Shown: in pieces, positions 1 through 8,376 of the stretch
Position numbering within the stretch: position 1 is the stretch's first letter
How the letters are laid out: each line of letters opens with the position of its first letter
Source of the DNA: an uncultured Prevotella sp.
Lineage (GTDB): Bacteria; Bacteroidota; Bacteroidia; Bacteroidales; Bacteroidaceae
Length of the DNA stretch: 9,481 nucleotides
NCBI GenBank assembly: GCA_900554835.1
Contig: USJD01000141.1
Span: 1 to 9,481, forward strand
Direction of reading: 5' to 3'
The notes under the pieces: generated by a model
Told to the model about the DNA's origin: nothing
The model's database searches: none
What the model saw: only the letters and a program-made list of their open reading frames with translations
Program-made: the position numbers and the translations under genes

Positions 1-531
1 TGCTCATTCATGTTTATAGCAAGCATGAATCCGTGTCCGTGCGGTTATTACGGAGATCCCACCCATCATTGCGTCTGCACCCCCGGTCAGATTCAACGAT
101 ACATGAACAAGATATCCGGTCCGCTTCTCGACCGCATCGACATCCAGTGTGAAATCACTCCCGTACCTTTCAAGGATATTTCAAAGGCAGCTCCGGGAGA
201 GCCAAGTGCCAACATCCGGGAACGAGTCATCAAGGCAAGGGAGATACAAGCAGCAAGATACAAGGACTACAAAGGTATCCACTGCAATGCCCAGATGACA
301 GAAAGGATGATTCACCAGTTTGCAGAACCCAATGAAGCTGGCATAGATATGCTTCGCATGGCAATGGAGAAACTCTCTCTGTCAGCAAGAGCCTACAGTC
401 GCATTCTGAAAGTAGCAAGAACCATCGCCGACCTGGAAGGTTGCGAGCATGTGGAACTGCATCATCTGGCAGAAGCCATCGGCTATCGTGCACTCGACCG
501 TGGCGACTGGGCAGAAAGAGGGCATATCTGA
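1..531 (+). CDS. YifB/ComM family Mg-chelatase-like AAA+ ATPase, C-terminal part (5' end outside window)
   Basis: This is the C-terminal 176 codons of a gene that begins before the window; frame 1 is open from base 1 and the ATG at 10 is internal. The visible part starts in the AAA+ core with the family signature FIASMNPCPCGYYGD. A second Cys pair (CVC) follows, so four cysteines could bind a metal. Next comes PGQIQRYMNKISGPLLDRIDI, which spans the region of the arginine finger. The rest is the helical Mg_chelatase_C domain, with SARAYSRILKVARTIADLE and a normal family ending around YRALDRGDW. In gamma-proteobacteria ComM is a branch-migration helicase that helps integrate transforming DNA; the role of Bacteroidetes homologues is less clear. 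The gene has higher GC than everything downstream and looks like conserved chromosome flanking an island. The 3' end appears intact, so the island sits beside the gene rather than inside it. Confidence 0.93.
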   Translation, partial: CSFMFIASMNPCPCGYYGDPTHHCVCTPGQIQRYMNKISGPLLDRIDIQCEITPVPFKDISKAAPGEPSANIRERVIKAREIQAARYKDYKGIHCNAQMTERMIHQFAEPNEAGIDMLRMAMEKLSLSARAYSRILKVARTIADLEGCEHVELHHLAEAIGYRALDRGDWAERGHI

Positions 532-653
532 TTTTCCAACGAAGGTATACTTATATTTTAAAAATCATTAAAAAACATAGTACTTTAAATATAATTCTCA
601 AAAATAAATGTATTTTTGCGAATAAAAGCTACAAATAACAAAAGCATACTTTT
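532..653 (+). promoter_or_regulatory. Intergenic spacer with putative Bacteroidetes promoter for the RHS operon
   Basis: This very AT-rich spacer lies between the ATPase stop and the first island gene. TATTTTTG at 611-618 matches the Bacteroidetes -7 element TAnnTTTG exactly. The best -33 candidate is TTTA at 584-587 (consensus TTTG); its 23-base gap is slightly long. This would place transcription start about 25-35 bases before the ATG at 654. The stretch just before the ATG is A/T-rich with no clear Shine-Dalgarno, which is usual in this phylum. I saw no convincing terminator for the upstream gene. Confidence 0.5.
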
Positions 654-3503
654 ATGGTTAAACTTATTGGATACCTTATCGTGTCATTGCTCGCTACAGC
701 CAAGATGGTTGCCGCAAACAATGACACGATATTTTATGAAACTCAAGCTTTAAATTCTGAGGCAATTGGCTTAAATGAACCTGCATCAATTCCTACACCT
801 AACACGACAGCTTTGGCACAATATGGAATCATCCCAACATCATTGCATACTGGCAAAGCTAACGTTTCTGTCCCCCTCTACAACAAAACTGTACGTGGGG
901 TTAATCTAAACATGGAACTACTTTATGACACTTCAGGACTACTTGTAAACGTCTTACCAAGCTGGACAGGCCATTCTTGGACGCTTTCTATAGGTGGAGT
1001 TATTTCGAGAACCATCAAGGGGCGTCCTGACGAATTCGACACGCGAAATCACAGTTTCCCTGGTGTTGATTTATGGAAGAACTATTTTCATAGATACAAC
1101 GGAAAGATAACCGACCCAGTTGAGGGTTGGGGTGATTATATGCCTGATATTTTCCATTTCTCTTTTATGGGCAAAAGTGGCAAATTCTTTCTTGGCAATG
1201 ACGGAAACTGGAAAGTTGCTAGCGATGAAAACCTAATGGTTGAGTTTGATATTAACGATTCTAAAAATTACATCAAACCGTTCATTGATGTAGCACCTAA
1301 CAAGTTGTACCAGCAACCTAAGTCTATAAAGGGTTTTACTCTTATTGACCAAGAGGGGAATCGTTATGTTTTTGGTGGAGAACAAAATGCCATAGAATAC
1401 TCCATAGATATGCGTGAAGATAATGATGGAGGAAATGGTAGTGGAATCAATGGAGAAATGTATGCAAATTCATGGTATCTAACTGCTGTATATGATAGAT
1501 TTGGTGTAGAAATATTCCATTTTGAATACGAAAGAGGTCTTTTTGTTATTTCTTCGGCTATATGCTACAAGAATAGTGTTCCTAAGATGATGATAAACTC
1601 TCCTGTTTATTTGTCAAAAGTGACAGGACATGATGGTATCACATTGCGTTTTGTTCGAGATACACAACTTTTGGCTTCTTCCAACTTCTACCATCGGTTA
1701 TATTCGAAAGCAGGCAACAATATAAAGACGCTATATAACAACTTAAAATTGTTGCAAAAAGGGGGGAACGCATATCATTATTTCATTTACTTGACTGATC
1801 CTGCATATACACAATATCACAATCCCAATAATCTCAACAAGGAATATGACCCTTTGAATTCAATGGGCATGTCTCCTTTAAAAGAAATCGTTGTAAGCAA
1901 CACAAAAAAGATATTGCAAAGATTTTCATTTGAGTATAATTATTCAAAAAATATTAGATTACATCTTAAGAGCCTACAAATAAAATGCAGCGATGGCGCT
2001 ACAGATGGGATATATAAATTCAAATATAATTCTTTCGATAAACTGCCTACAATAGATGGTTATTGTGACTACTTGTCTCCTTATACAGACAGTTGGGGAT
2101 ATTATAATGGATTTGAAGATAAAAAATCTTTTGTAGATGAAGAAAAGTCTCAATATGGAATGCTTACAGAAATAGAATACCCAACAGGTGGAGTCGCTAC
2201 GTTCGAATATAACAATCATAGATATAACAGCTACAAGAACACCTGTCGTGACGGAATGGTTTCTACAGGTGGAACATCTGAACTCGCTGGTGGTTTGTGT
2301 ATTCGAAGTATCACAAACTACGAAGACAACACTAAAAGCAAAGAACTCAGCAAACAGGTGTTTTTTTATCAAGATGGGCAATTGTCCGTTCATCCAAACA
2401 TATATCTCGCCGTTATAGAAAATTCTAATGTTGGTTCCGTATATGGCACTTTTACCCCTATACCTATGGCAAACCTTTTTGGCTATCATATCGGGTATTC
2501 AACTATTTATGAAGAAATTTGCTCAGAAGAAACAGAAATACATAAAGTATATAAATACACAAATTTTTCTGATTATAAAGATCAATCTTGTTGGAAAGAC
2601 CTACGGCAAGACAATCTGCAAGACATACTTGCGGCTTATGACGAATGGACAACAAGAGACTATTGCAAAGGGCGTTTGCTGTCTTTGGCAATCCTAGGAG
2701 AAGATGATAGCAATTGGGAAGTTACCACATATAAATATAGGCAAGATTTTGCCGTTATGGAACAAGATTATGTAGTTGGATATATGGATAAATCACTATC
2801 TGCTGTAGCACGACCAGGAGTATTGGCAGAATATCATCTATTCTATCCCAAATATGACATAGAAGAAAAGATGCATTTGTTAAGACAGGACAATTATGGA
2901 ATTTATAAACTTACAGATGTTACGAAATATGACATGAAAGATGTCAGTATTACACATCCATATGGGCAGGCGCAAATGCGCTTATGCAATTCCGAAACTG
3001 TTAGTCGAGCAGGAACTACCAAACGTGTGGAATATGATTATTTGCAGTCAGGGTATTATGCACCTTTAGTTGCAACAAGAGACTACCACGACAATGTGTT
3101 GACAGGTGGACAAATGATAGAATATGGAACTTTTGCAATCAACAACAAGAACATTCTTATGCCTAAATATGAGAAAGAGTTATTTCCGTCTGGAAAACAA
3201 AGCTTGGTTAGAACATACCATAAATATACTAATTCATATCTTCCATGGGAATATTCTAGTAAAGGTCAACAGAAGGTAACTTTGACTTGGAATCAATTTG
3301 ACCAATTACTTTCATATACTATAGGTGATGAAACTACTAATTGTATGTATGGTGATTTCGGTTGTGTTTCAAAAATCATTCTCCCCAATGGCAATGAAAA
3401 CAATTACGAATACGACAGTATGCAGAGATTAGTAGGAACAAAAGATAAGTACGGCAGGTATCTCCAAAAGCACAAGTACAAGTATCGTACTGGAAACAAT
3501 TGA
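654..3503 (+). CDS. Secreted SpvB/YD-repeat RHS-family protein (N-terminal half of a split RHS system)
   Basis: This 949-residue protein begins with a Sec signal peptide (about residues 1-21, hydrophobic core GYLIVSLLATA). Residues ~50-80 (TALAQYGIIPTSLHTGKANVSVPLY) followed by YDTSGLLVNVLPSWTGHSWTLS at 91-112, IGGVISR and GRPDE form the N-terminal module seen in Bacteroidetes RHS proteins, related to the SpvB/TcaC N-terminus. Later landmarks are YPTGG near 509, GGLCIRSI near 547, and a final YD repeat (NYEYDSMQRL, near 917-926). The protein stops soon after that repeat without an RHS core or toxin tip. Ending there looks like a normal family boundary rather than a truncation. The gene is first in a tight unit with the 353-residue gene (27-base gap) and the RHS/toxin gene. 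I infer a shell role by analogy with TcB of Tc toxins. The partner, export route and shell formation are not shown by the sequence. Confidence 0.85.
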   Translation: MVKLIGYLIVSLLATAKMVAANNDTIFYETQALNSEAIGLNEPASIPTPNTTALAQYGIIPTSLHTGKANVSVPLYNKTVRGVNLNMELLYDTSGLLVNVLPSWTGHSWTLSIGGVISRTIKGRPDEFDTRNHSFPGVDLWKNYFHRYNGKITDPVEGWGDYMPDIFHFSFMGKSGKFFLGNDGNWKVASDENLMVEFDINDSKNYIKPFIDVAPNKLYQQPKSIKGFTLIDQEGNRYVFGGEQNAIEYSIDMREDNDGGNGSGINGEMYANSWYLTAVYDRFGVEIFHFEYERGLFVISSAICYKNSVPKMMINSPVYLSKVTGHDGITLRFVRDTQLLASSNFYHRLYSKAGNNIKTLYNNLKLLQKGGNAYHYFIYLTDPAYTQYHNPNNLNKEYDPLNSMGMSPLKEIVVSNTKKILQRFSFEYNYSKNIRLHLKSLQIKCSDGATDGIYKFKYNSFDKLPTIDGYCDYLSPYTDSWGYYNGFEDKKSFVDEEKSQYGMLTEIEYPTGGVATFEYNNHRYNSYKNTCRDGMVSTGGTSELAGGLCIRSITNYEDNTKSKELSKQVFFYQDGQLSVHPNIYLAVIENSNVGSVYGTFTPIPMANLFGYHIGYSTIYEEICSEETEIHKVYKYTNFSDYKDQSCWKDLRQDNLQDILAAYDEWTTRDYCKGRLLSLAILGEDDSNWEVTTYKYRQDFAVMEQDYVVGYMDKSLSAVARPGVLAEYHLFYPKYDIEEKMHLLRQDNYGIYKLTDVTKYDMKDVSITHPYGQAQMRLCNSETVSRAGTTKRVEYDYLQSGYYAPLVATRDYHDNVLTGGQMIEYGTFAINNKNILMPKYEKELFPSGKQSLVRTYHKYTNSYLPWEYSSKGQQKVTLTWNQFDQLLSYTIGDETTNCMYGDFGCVSKIILPNGNENNYEYDSMQRLVGTKDKYGRYLQKHKYKYRTGNN

Positions 3504-3530
3504 TGTTTTACCAAAAAAAATCGAAAAGAA

Positions 3531-4592
3531 ATGAATATCCATAAAATAACACTATTACTAGTTTGTCTTACAACAATCTGCCAGATAAAAGCCCAACATG
3601 TTCTTTCCAAGAAGAATTCTCTTGTGCGCTCTGGCGATGTTATTTGCAAGCAAGAAATTGAATACCTAGAGCCAGAAGGCTCCGGCATGGATGTCGTATG
3701 GGATTTTCGAGATCTTGACATACACAAAAAAAAATACATGGTAGAATATTTCTGTGACAGTCTGTTGCAAATATTCAAGTACGAGCCTACATTTATGGAA
3801 CAATATAAGTTTGAAGGTGATACACTATTCAAGACAAGATACGAAAACCCAATCACAAATATTAGTTATAACAAACCAATTCCTGACATGATATATCCCA
3901 TGGCTTATGGTAACATCTATACAGCTGAGTTTGAAGGGAAAGGTACATATTGCCATCACAATTGTCTGGCAACAAGCGGTTCGATTCTTTTAGAAGCGGA
4001 CGCTAATGGCATCATTCTCTTCCCAGAACAAGATACACTCAGAAATGTTCTACGAGTTCATACTCAAACTATATCTACTATTGGTATCGAAAGGGATTCT
4101 GTCATAACGGATTCTACAAAATGGATGAGAAATATTGAAGATACATATAGATGGTATGTTAGTGGCTACAGATACCCACTATTTGAATCATATAAACAAG
4201 CTTTACATGATGGATTGGGGAATGTTAGATATAACAAAACGTCTTTTCAAACACTTCCAGCCGTTCTTAGGCAACTTAACGATAGTATAAATCAAGAGCT
4301 TCGCAGCACTGGAACATTACACTCCAATACTGGAACAGGTAACATGCCATACTCGGTAAATGTGATAGGCAGCAAGGTAACGATAAATTATTCACTAACC
4401 TCCAAAGCCACAATCAAAGCAATGGTCTCAGATTCAAAGGGTATCATATATCGCCAGCAGATTCGTAAAGATGCAGCTGGAAAAGATTACTCCTTATCTG
4501 TCAGCCTCTCAGGTCTCCGCAGAGGCGAATACATTCTCTATGTCAACATAAACGGAAACGTTTACAGCAATACTATACTACATAATTTTTGA
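3531..4592 (+). CDS. Secreted protein with Por_Secre_tail-like C-terminal domain, embedded in RHS operon
   Basis: This 353-residue protein has a clear signal peptide (MNIHKITLLLVCLTTICQIKA, cleavage likely before Gln22). The middle has recognisable but unassigned motifs: MDVVWDF at 53-59, a short PMAYGNIY element near 123-130, ILFPEQDTLRNVLRVHT at 162-178, and YRWYVSGYRYPLFE at 206-219. These recall secreted proteins annotated in Bacteroidetes as type IX (T9SS) sorting-domain proteins. Residues ~274-353 (YSVNVIGSKVTINYSL, then GLRRGEYILYVNINGNVYSNTI) have the beta-rich pattern of a type A sorting domain (TIGR04183-like), although the ending HNF is not the usual basic end. It lies 27 bases after the first RHS gene and its stop is 5 bases before the preferred ATG of the next, so all three are probably co-translated. 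I infer a chaperone, secretion or shell partner; no enzyme motif was seen. An A9 run lies at 3726-3734. Confidence 0.8.
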   Translation: MNIHKITLLLVCLTTICQIKAQHVLSKKNSLVRSGDVICKQEIEYLEPEGSGMDVVWDFRDLDIHKKKYMVEYFCDSLLQIFKYEPTFMEQYKFEGDTLFKTRYENPITNISYNKPIPDMIYPMAYGNIYTAEFEGKGTYCHHNCLATSGSILLEADANGIILFPEQDTLRNVLRVHTQTISTIGIERDSVITDSTKWMRNIEDTYRWYVSGYRYPLFESYKQALHDGLGNVRYNKTSFQTLPAVLRQLNDSINQELRSTGTLHSNTGTGNMPYSVNVIGSKVTINYSLTSKATIKAMVSDSKGIIYRQQIRKDAAGKDYSLSVSLSGLRRGEYILYVNINGNVYSNTILHNF

Positions 4593-4597
4593 AAACT

Positions 4598-7500
4598 ATG
4601 AAATGGAAATTGAGTTTTTCTATAACAGGCATCCTTCTCCATCTTGCTGCTTTTACGTTTGCTCAGTCTAGCAATCAAAACTATGTACAGACGGAAACGA
4701 TGCTTACAGAGAATGGGGAACACAAAATAACAACCATCGAATATTGCGATGGTCTTGGTCGTCCGTACCTCACTGCAACTACAGGTCTGAATACCATTGG
4801 CGCATCGGCTTATAGCCTAAAGACTTTGGTATATCCCAACAATGCTGTTGAAGAATGGTTGCCTGCTCTATCAGACCAAAATCTTGAATGGAAAGAAGCA
4901 AGTGAGATTCGTCAATTGTCAAAAGAGACAAATGTCGAGTCCAACCCTTTTCGCTCTATTACCTATGACGTTTTAGGTAGAGAACTCTATTCTCTAGGAG
5001 TTGGTGACAAATGGCATTCCGCAAATAAATATTCATCCATACAACGATTTACCAATGTCAAGAGTGGTGTTGCAAAACTGACTGTGAAGCAATATCGTGC
5101 CAACAAAAACAACGACATAGTAGAAAACGGTGTTTGGGAAACTGGAAGTTTAAGTGCAGAGCAGACAATGGATGAAGACAACAAAGGAATGATAGTCTTT
5201 ACAGATTTACATGGACAAAAAATACTGGAACGTAGATTCTCGGGAACCGACAAATACAATGACACGTACTTTGTTTACAATGACTATGGTTTGCTGAGTT
5301 ATGTCCTGACTCCTATGTTCCAAAATGAAAAAAGTTTGGGTAAATATGCGTACAAATACCTATATGACACACAAAACCGCTTGATAAGTAAATGCCTACC
5401 AGGTTGTGAGCCTATACGCTATTGGTACGACGATGAAGATAGGCTTGTGTTTGTGCAAGACAATGAACTGCAAATAAAGGGAAAATGTCGTTTTATGTTT
5501 TATGATGTAAAAGGACGAGTTGTATTGCAAGGCTTGTGCTCCAATCAGCCTAGCAACTGTCTTTCGGGAATTGCCATTACGCAGATAAAAGGATTGTTTG
5601 ATACTGGTTTCAGTAATCCTAGTACTCTCCAATTGGTATCTCCTGAGTTTGAGGCTGTATATTACTATGACAATTACGATTTTTTCAATGTTCCAGCATT
5701 TAGTAATTATGGCTATGTCAACCAAATGAAGAAAACCGCCAACACGAATGCCATGGGGCTTCAAACTGGCAGTATCGTCATGGCTTCCAATGGTGAGAAA
5801 CTTTATAGAGTCAATTACTATACAGAGAAAGGTCTTGCATACGATACTCGCCAATCCATGTTGGAGGGCAAGTTGTTATTATCTCGTTCTAATTATTCTT
5901 TTACCGATAATCCTTTGCGTACCGTATATGAACTTCGTCAAGGTGCTCGCATAGACTCCATTGTTTTCGAGAACAGATATAACCAAAACAATGATGCCTT
6001 AATGAGCACGACTATTTCATATAATGGCGCACCTGCTTGCTCTGTTTCCACGCTAGAATATGACAAGTTGGGAAGGCTCGTCAAAAACACTTTACCTAAC
6101 AAAGCAGGGAACATAGAATATGAATATGACATCAGAAATGCAGTGACAAAGATACAGAGCAACAGGTATTCTGAAGCAATTGGGTATGAAGGCTTGTATA
6201 ATGGCAACATCGCATCTACAGAAAATTTCTATGGGGACTATGAGGAGGCTGGCAGTTATGCCTACGAATATGACGTGCTCAACCGTATGACAAAAGCAAC
6301 TTTCTCCAACAATAATAAATACTCTGAGGAAGCAGACTATGATGACAACAGCAACATCTTGCATCTAAAAAGATGGGGCAAACATAACGATGGGAACTAT
6401 AAGAAAATAGATGACCTAACCTATAGTTATATAGGCAACCAACTTTCAAACATAGAAGACAAAGCTGGTCAACTTGTATATGATGGAAGCTTTGACTTCA
6501 AGGAGTCTGGCACTTCAGAGAACTATGCCTACAATACCAATGGTTCCATGACATTCGACCCAAACAAAGGGCTGACAATTGATTATTCCGACATGGGGCA
6601 TCCAAAGAAAATGACTTTTAGCAATGATAATACTACCGAATATACTTATAGTGTTGAAGGTGAAAAATTGAAAGTAGAATGGAATACGGCAAACACAACA
6701 ACTAATAGGGTCGAATACGTTGGTCCATTTATCTTAAAAGATGGAAAATTGGATGCCTTCCTTTTCTCTGGAGGTATTGCCACTATTGCCAATAATCAAG
6801 CAACTTTTCATTTCTATATAAAAGACCACTTAGGTAGCAATCGCATAGTTGTATCCGAGGATGGTACAATCAAACAAAAATTGTACTATTATCCATTTGG
6901 TGGATTATATGGTGACATCTGTGTAAATCCCGAATTTCAGCATTACAAGTACAACGGCAAAGAGTATGACCATCAGCATGGACTTGACCTCTTAGACTAT
7001 GGTGCTCGCATGTACAATCCTGTTATCGGAGGTTGGCTGTCAATAGATTCAAAGGCAGAAAAGTTTTATCACATTAGTCCATACGCATATTGTTTTGGTA
7101 ATCCTATCAAATTCATTGACCCAGATGGAGAAAGACCTAAGGCTTCTGAAGCTGCATTGATGGCGGTTTATGTATATGGTGATAAAGATGCGGATTTCTA
7201 TAAAAAACAATTAGAAAAGTTTGGATGGAAAACATCCGATTTTAAAACATCCATCCAGATGAACTATACAAAATTTTATCAACATGGATTACAATCCGCA
7301 TTGTTCGAACGTACAACAAATGGAGTTACAGAATATGCTTATGTCTATGCTGGAACAAATTCTGTTATGGATGCTGTTGAAGACATTGCACAACTCGCTG
7401 GGGCTTCCCCTCAGTATTATGCAGCTATCAATAATGCTAAAACATTGTCTCGTGAGTTAGGTAATAATGAATTGACTTTTGTCGGTCATTCACTTGGAGG

Positions 7501-7813
7501 TGGAGAAGCAATTGCTGCAAGTATGGCAACAGGTAGAGCGGCCATCACTTTCAACTCCGCAGCCGTTAGTTGGTTGACAAAACAATTCGGTGGGCTAAAC
7601 AAGAATCCTAATGTAGTAAACTATCGTGCGATAGGTGCAAAAGTAGGACTTGGAAAACTCAGATTTGGAGGCGACATTTTGAACAACCTACAAGAAAAGG
7701 TTGGTCTTGCTTTACCTGGTATGACAATTGGCATTCCTATGGGATTAACACCAACTCATACTATATACGATTTCTTAAAATTTAAACTGCCAGAGCCATG
7801 GGAAAGTTATTAA
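4598..7813 (+). CDS. DUF6443/RHS-core polymorphic toxin with lipase-like C-terminal tip
   Basis: I prefer the ATG at 4598 (1071 residues) over the in-frame TTG at 4589, because it gives a compact signal peptide (MKWKLSFSITGILLHLAAFTFA, cleavage before Gln23). A DUF6443-like N-terminus follows (NYVQTETML...IEYCDGLGRP, residues 28-56). YD-type repeats come next, for example YDKLGRLVKN, YEYDIRNAVTKI and YEYDVLNRMTKA. The RHS-associated core runs from about KDHLGSNR (742-749) through GARMYNPVIGGWLSID to DPDGE (841-845). The remaining ~227 residues are a distinct tip. It has AGTNSVMDAVEDIAQLAG near 918 and the nucleophile elbow VGHSLGGGEA with Ser965, as in class-3-type lipases. Asp1026 is the only Asp and His1054 the only His between that Ser and THT, giving a plausible triad. 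The likely target is membrane lipid of competitors, but this is inference. A lipoprotein gene overlaps the 3' end, the usual position of an immunity gene. Confidence 0.9.
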   Translation: MKWKLSFSITGILLHLAAFTFAQSSNQNYVQTETMLTENGEHKITTIEYCDGLGRPYLTATTGLNTIGASAYSLKTLVYPNNAVEEWLPALSDQNLEWKEASEIRQLSKETNVESNPFRSITYDVLGRELYSLGVGDKWHSANKYSSIQRFTNVKSGVAKLTVKQYRANKNNDIVENGVWETGSLSAEQTMDEDNKGMIVFTDLHGQKILERRFSGTDKYNDTYFVYNDYGLLSYVLTPMFQNEKSLGKYAYKYLYDTQNRLISKCLPGCEPIRYWYDDEDRLVFVQDNELQIKGKCRFMFYDVKGRVVLQGLCSNQPSNCLSGIAITQIKGLFDTGFSNPSTLQLVSPEFEAVYYYDNYDFFNVPAFSNYGYVNQMKKTANTNAMGLQTGSIVMASNGEKLYRVNYYTEKGLAYDTRQSMLEGKLLLSRSNYSFTDNPLRTVYELRQGARIDSIVFENRYNQNNDALMSTTISYNGAPACSVSTLEYDKLGRLVKNTLPNKAGNIEYEYDIRNAVTKIQSNRYSEAIGYEGLYNGNIASTENFYGDYEEAGSYAYEYDVLNRMTKATFSNNNKYSEEADYDDNSNILHLKRWGKHNDGNYKKIDDLTYSYIGNQLSNIEDKAGQLVYDGSFDFKESGTSENYAYNTNGSMTFDPNKGLTIDYSDMGHPKKMTFSNDNTTEYTYSVEGEKLKVEWNTANTTTNRVEYVGPFILKDGKLDAFLFSGGIATIANNQATFHFYIKDHLGSNRIVVSEDGTIKQKLYYYPFGGLYGDICVNPEFQHYKYNGKEYDHQHGLDLLDYGARMYNPVIGGWLSIDSKAEKFYHISPYAYCFGNPIKFIDPDGERPKASEAALMAVYVYGDKDADFYKKQLEKFGWKTSDFKTSIQMNYTKFYQHGLQSALFERTTNGVTEYAYVYAGTNSVMDAVEDIAQLAGASPQYYAAINNAKTLSRELGNNELTFVGHSLGGGEAIAASMATGRAAITFNSAAVSWLTKQFGGLNKNPNVVNYRAIGAKVGLGKLRFGGDILNNLQEKVGLALPGMTIGIPMGLTPTHTIYDFLKFKLPEPWESY
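7130..7813 (+). other. Lipase-like toxin tip domain of the RHS protein
   Basis: This is the region after the RHS core motif DPDG (residues ~845-1071 of the ATG-4598 protein). It reads as an alpha/beta hydrolase. An AGT-containing strand/loop (918-920, comparable to the RGT oxyanion segment of class 3 lipases) is followed by a helix with PQYYAAINNAKTLSREL, then FVGHSLGGGEA with Ser965, FNSAAVS, a GGDILNN segment with Asp1026, and PTHTIYDF with His1054. The last 36 residues, including the His, recur as a remnant at 8946-9056. Exact lipid specificity (phospholipase A1/A2 or other) cannot be read from the sequence. Confidence 0.7.
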
Positions 7814-7842
7814 AAAAGCTATTTTACGCACTACTCATTTGT
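7703..7842 (+). repeat. Direct repeat copy A: toxin tail/immunity start junction
   Basis: This 140-base block holds the last 36 codons of the toxin gene and the first 15 codons of the overlapping lipoprotein gene. It matches 8946-9085 with three differences by direct reading (GCT/GTT, CCT/CCA, CTG/CTA), at a constant offset of 1243 bases without indels. Similarity continues past the block with lower identity into the two lipoprotein genes. Confidence 0.95.
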
Positions 7843-8376
7843 AGTTTTCTTTACACATGCGTCTATCATCGAATAACACATTTGAGTAGCGATGAGTTAG
7901 AATGGGTTACAAACAGAAAAGTGGGAGAAATCATGTATTTCAAATCCCAGTTTGGCGAAGTTGATACGGTTGAGATTTTTGACACATACATTAATAATTC
8001 CTTGTCTCCACTCAACTTTGCATACTTTAATATAAGTCAGCACGAATACATTGCATACGCAAGCGTATTTTTTACATCCAAGAACAAGAGTGGTATGGAT
8101 GGAGATTTATTTGTCAAAAAGCCATTCAATGGGAAACCTATCGTCTTTTCTGGTGGAGTGTTCATGAAGAATCGTGAGACTATTCCTCTAAAATTGACAA
8201 CTCTTCGATTACACAACCAAACACTTGATGATGTTATGTTTTTCGGCAACCTAAAACCTCTAAACAATGATTTACCAGAAAATCCAGTCATGAACTATGC
8301 TTGGAGCAAAAAGTATGGGCTTGTGCAATATACCTTCAAAGACGGAACTGTATTCACAAGAATAGACATTAGGTAA
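7798..8376 (+). CDS. Putative immunity lipoprotein for the lipase-like toxin
   Basis: This 192-residue protein starts with a basic N-terminus (MGKLLKK), a hydrophobic stretch (LFYALLICSFLYT) and Cys21 in FLYTC, a relaxed Bacteroidetes-style lipobox; the paralogue at 9041 has FLYSC. It is probably a lipoprotein, although an N-terminal anchor is possible. The mature part has GEIMYFKSQFGEVDTVEIF and near its C-terminus LKLTTLRLHNQTLDDVMFF, with no enzyme motif that I recognise. The ATG lies 16 bases inside the toxin gene, in another frame and without a clear Shine-Dalgarno, which suggests translational coupling. Immunity is inferred from position, size, lipoprotein nature (immunity proteins of lipase effectors are often periplasmic or lipidated) and the duplicated paralogue. 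I do not recognise the protein family. Confidence 0.78.
   Translation: MGKLLKKLFYALLICSFLYTCVYHRITHLSSDELEWVTNRKVGEIMYFKSQFGEVDTVEIFDTYINNSLSPLNFAYFNISQHEYIAYASVFFTSKNKSGMDGDLFVKKPFNGKPIVFSGGVFMKNRETIPLKLTTLRLHNQTLDDVMFFGNLKPLNNDLPENPVMNYAWSKKYGLVQYTFKDGTVFTRIDIR

Noticed and set aside
1974..2489. 171-codon open frame on the minus strand within the first RHS gene
   Set aside because: It lies wholly inside a well-supported RHS coding sequence, is Ile/Val/Phe/Cys-rich like an antisense shadow, and has no recognisable domain.
4589..4597. TTG start for the RHS/toxin gene
   Set aside because: The ATG at 4598 gives a standard signal peptide, and the TTG start would only add three residues while overlapping the upstream stop.
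8055..8073. Terminator-like ATACGC-AA-GCGTAT followed by a T6 run inside the first immunity gene
   Set aside because: The stem is only 5-6 bp, lies in the middle of an intact coding sequence, and is not kept in the paralogue, so it is probably coincidental.
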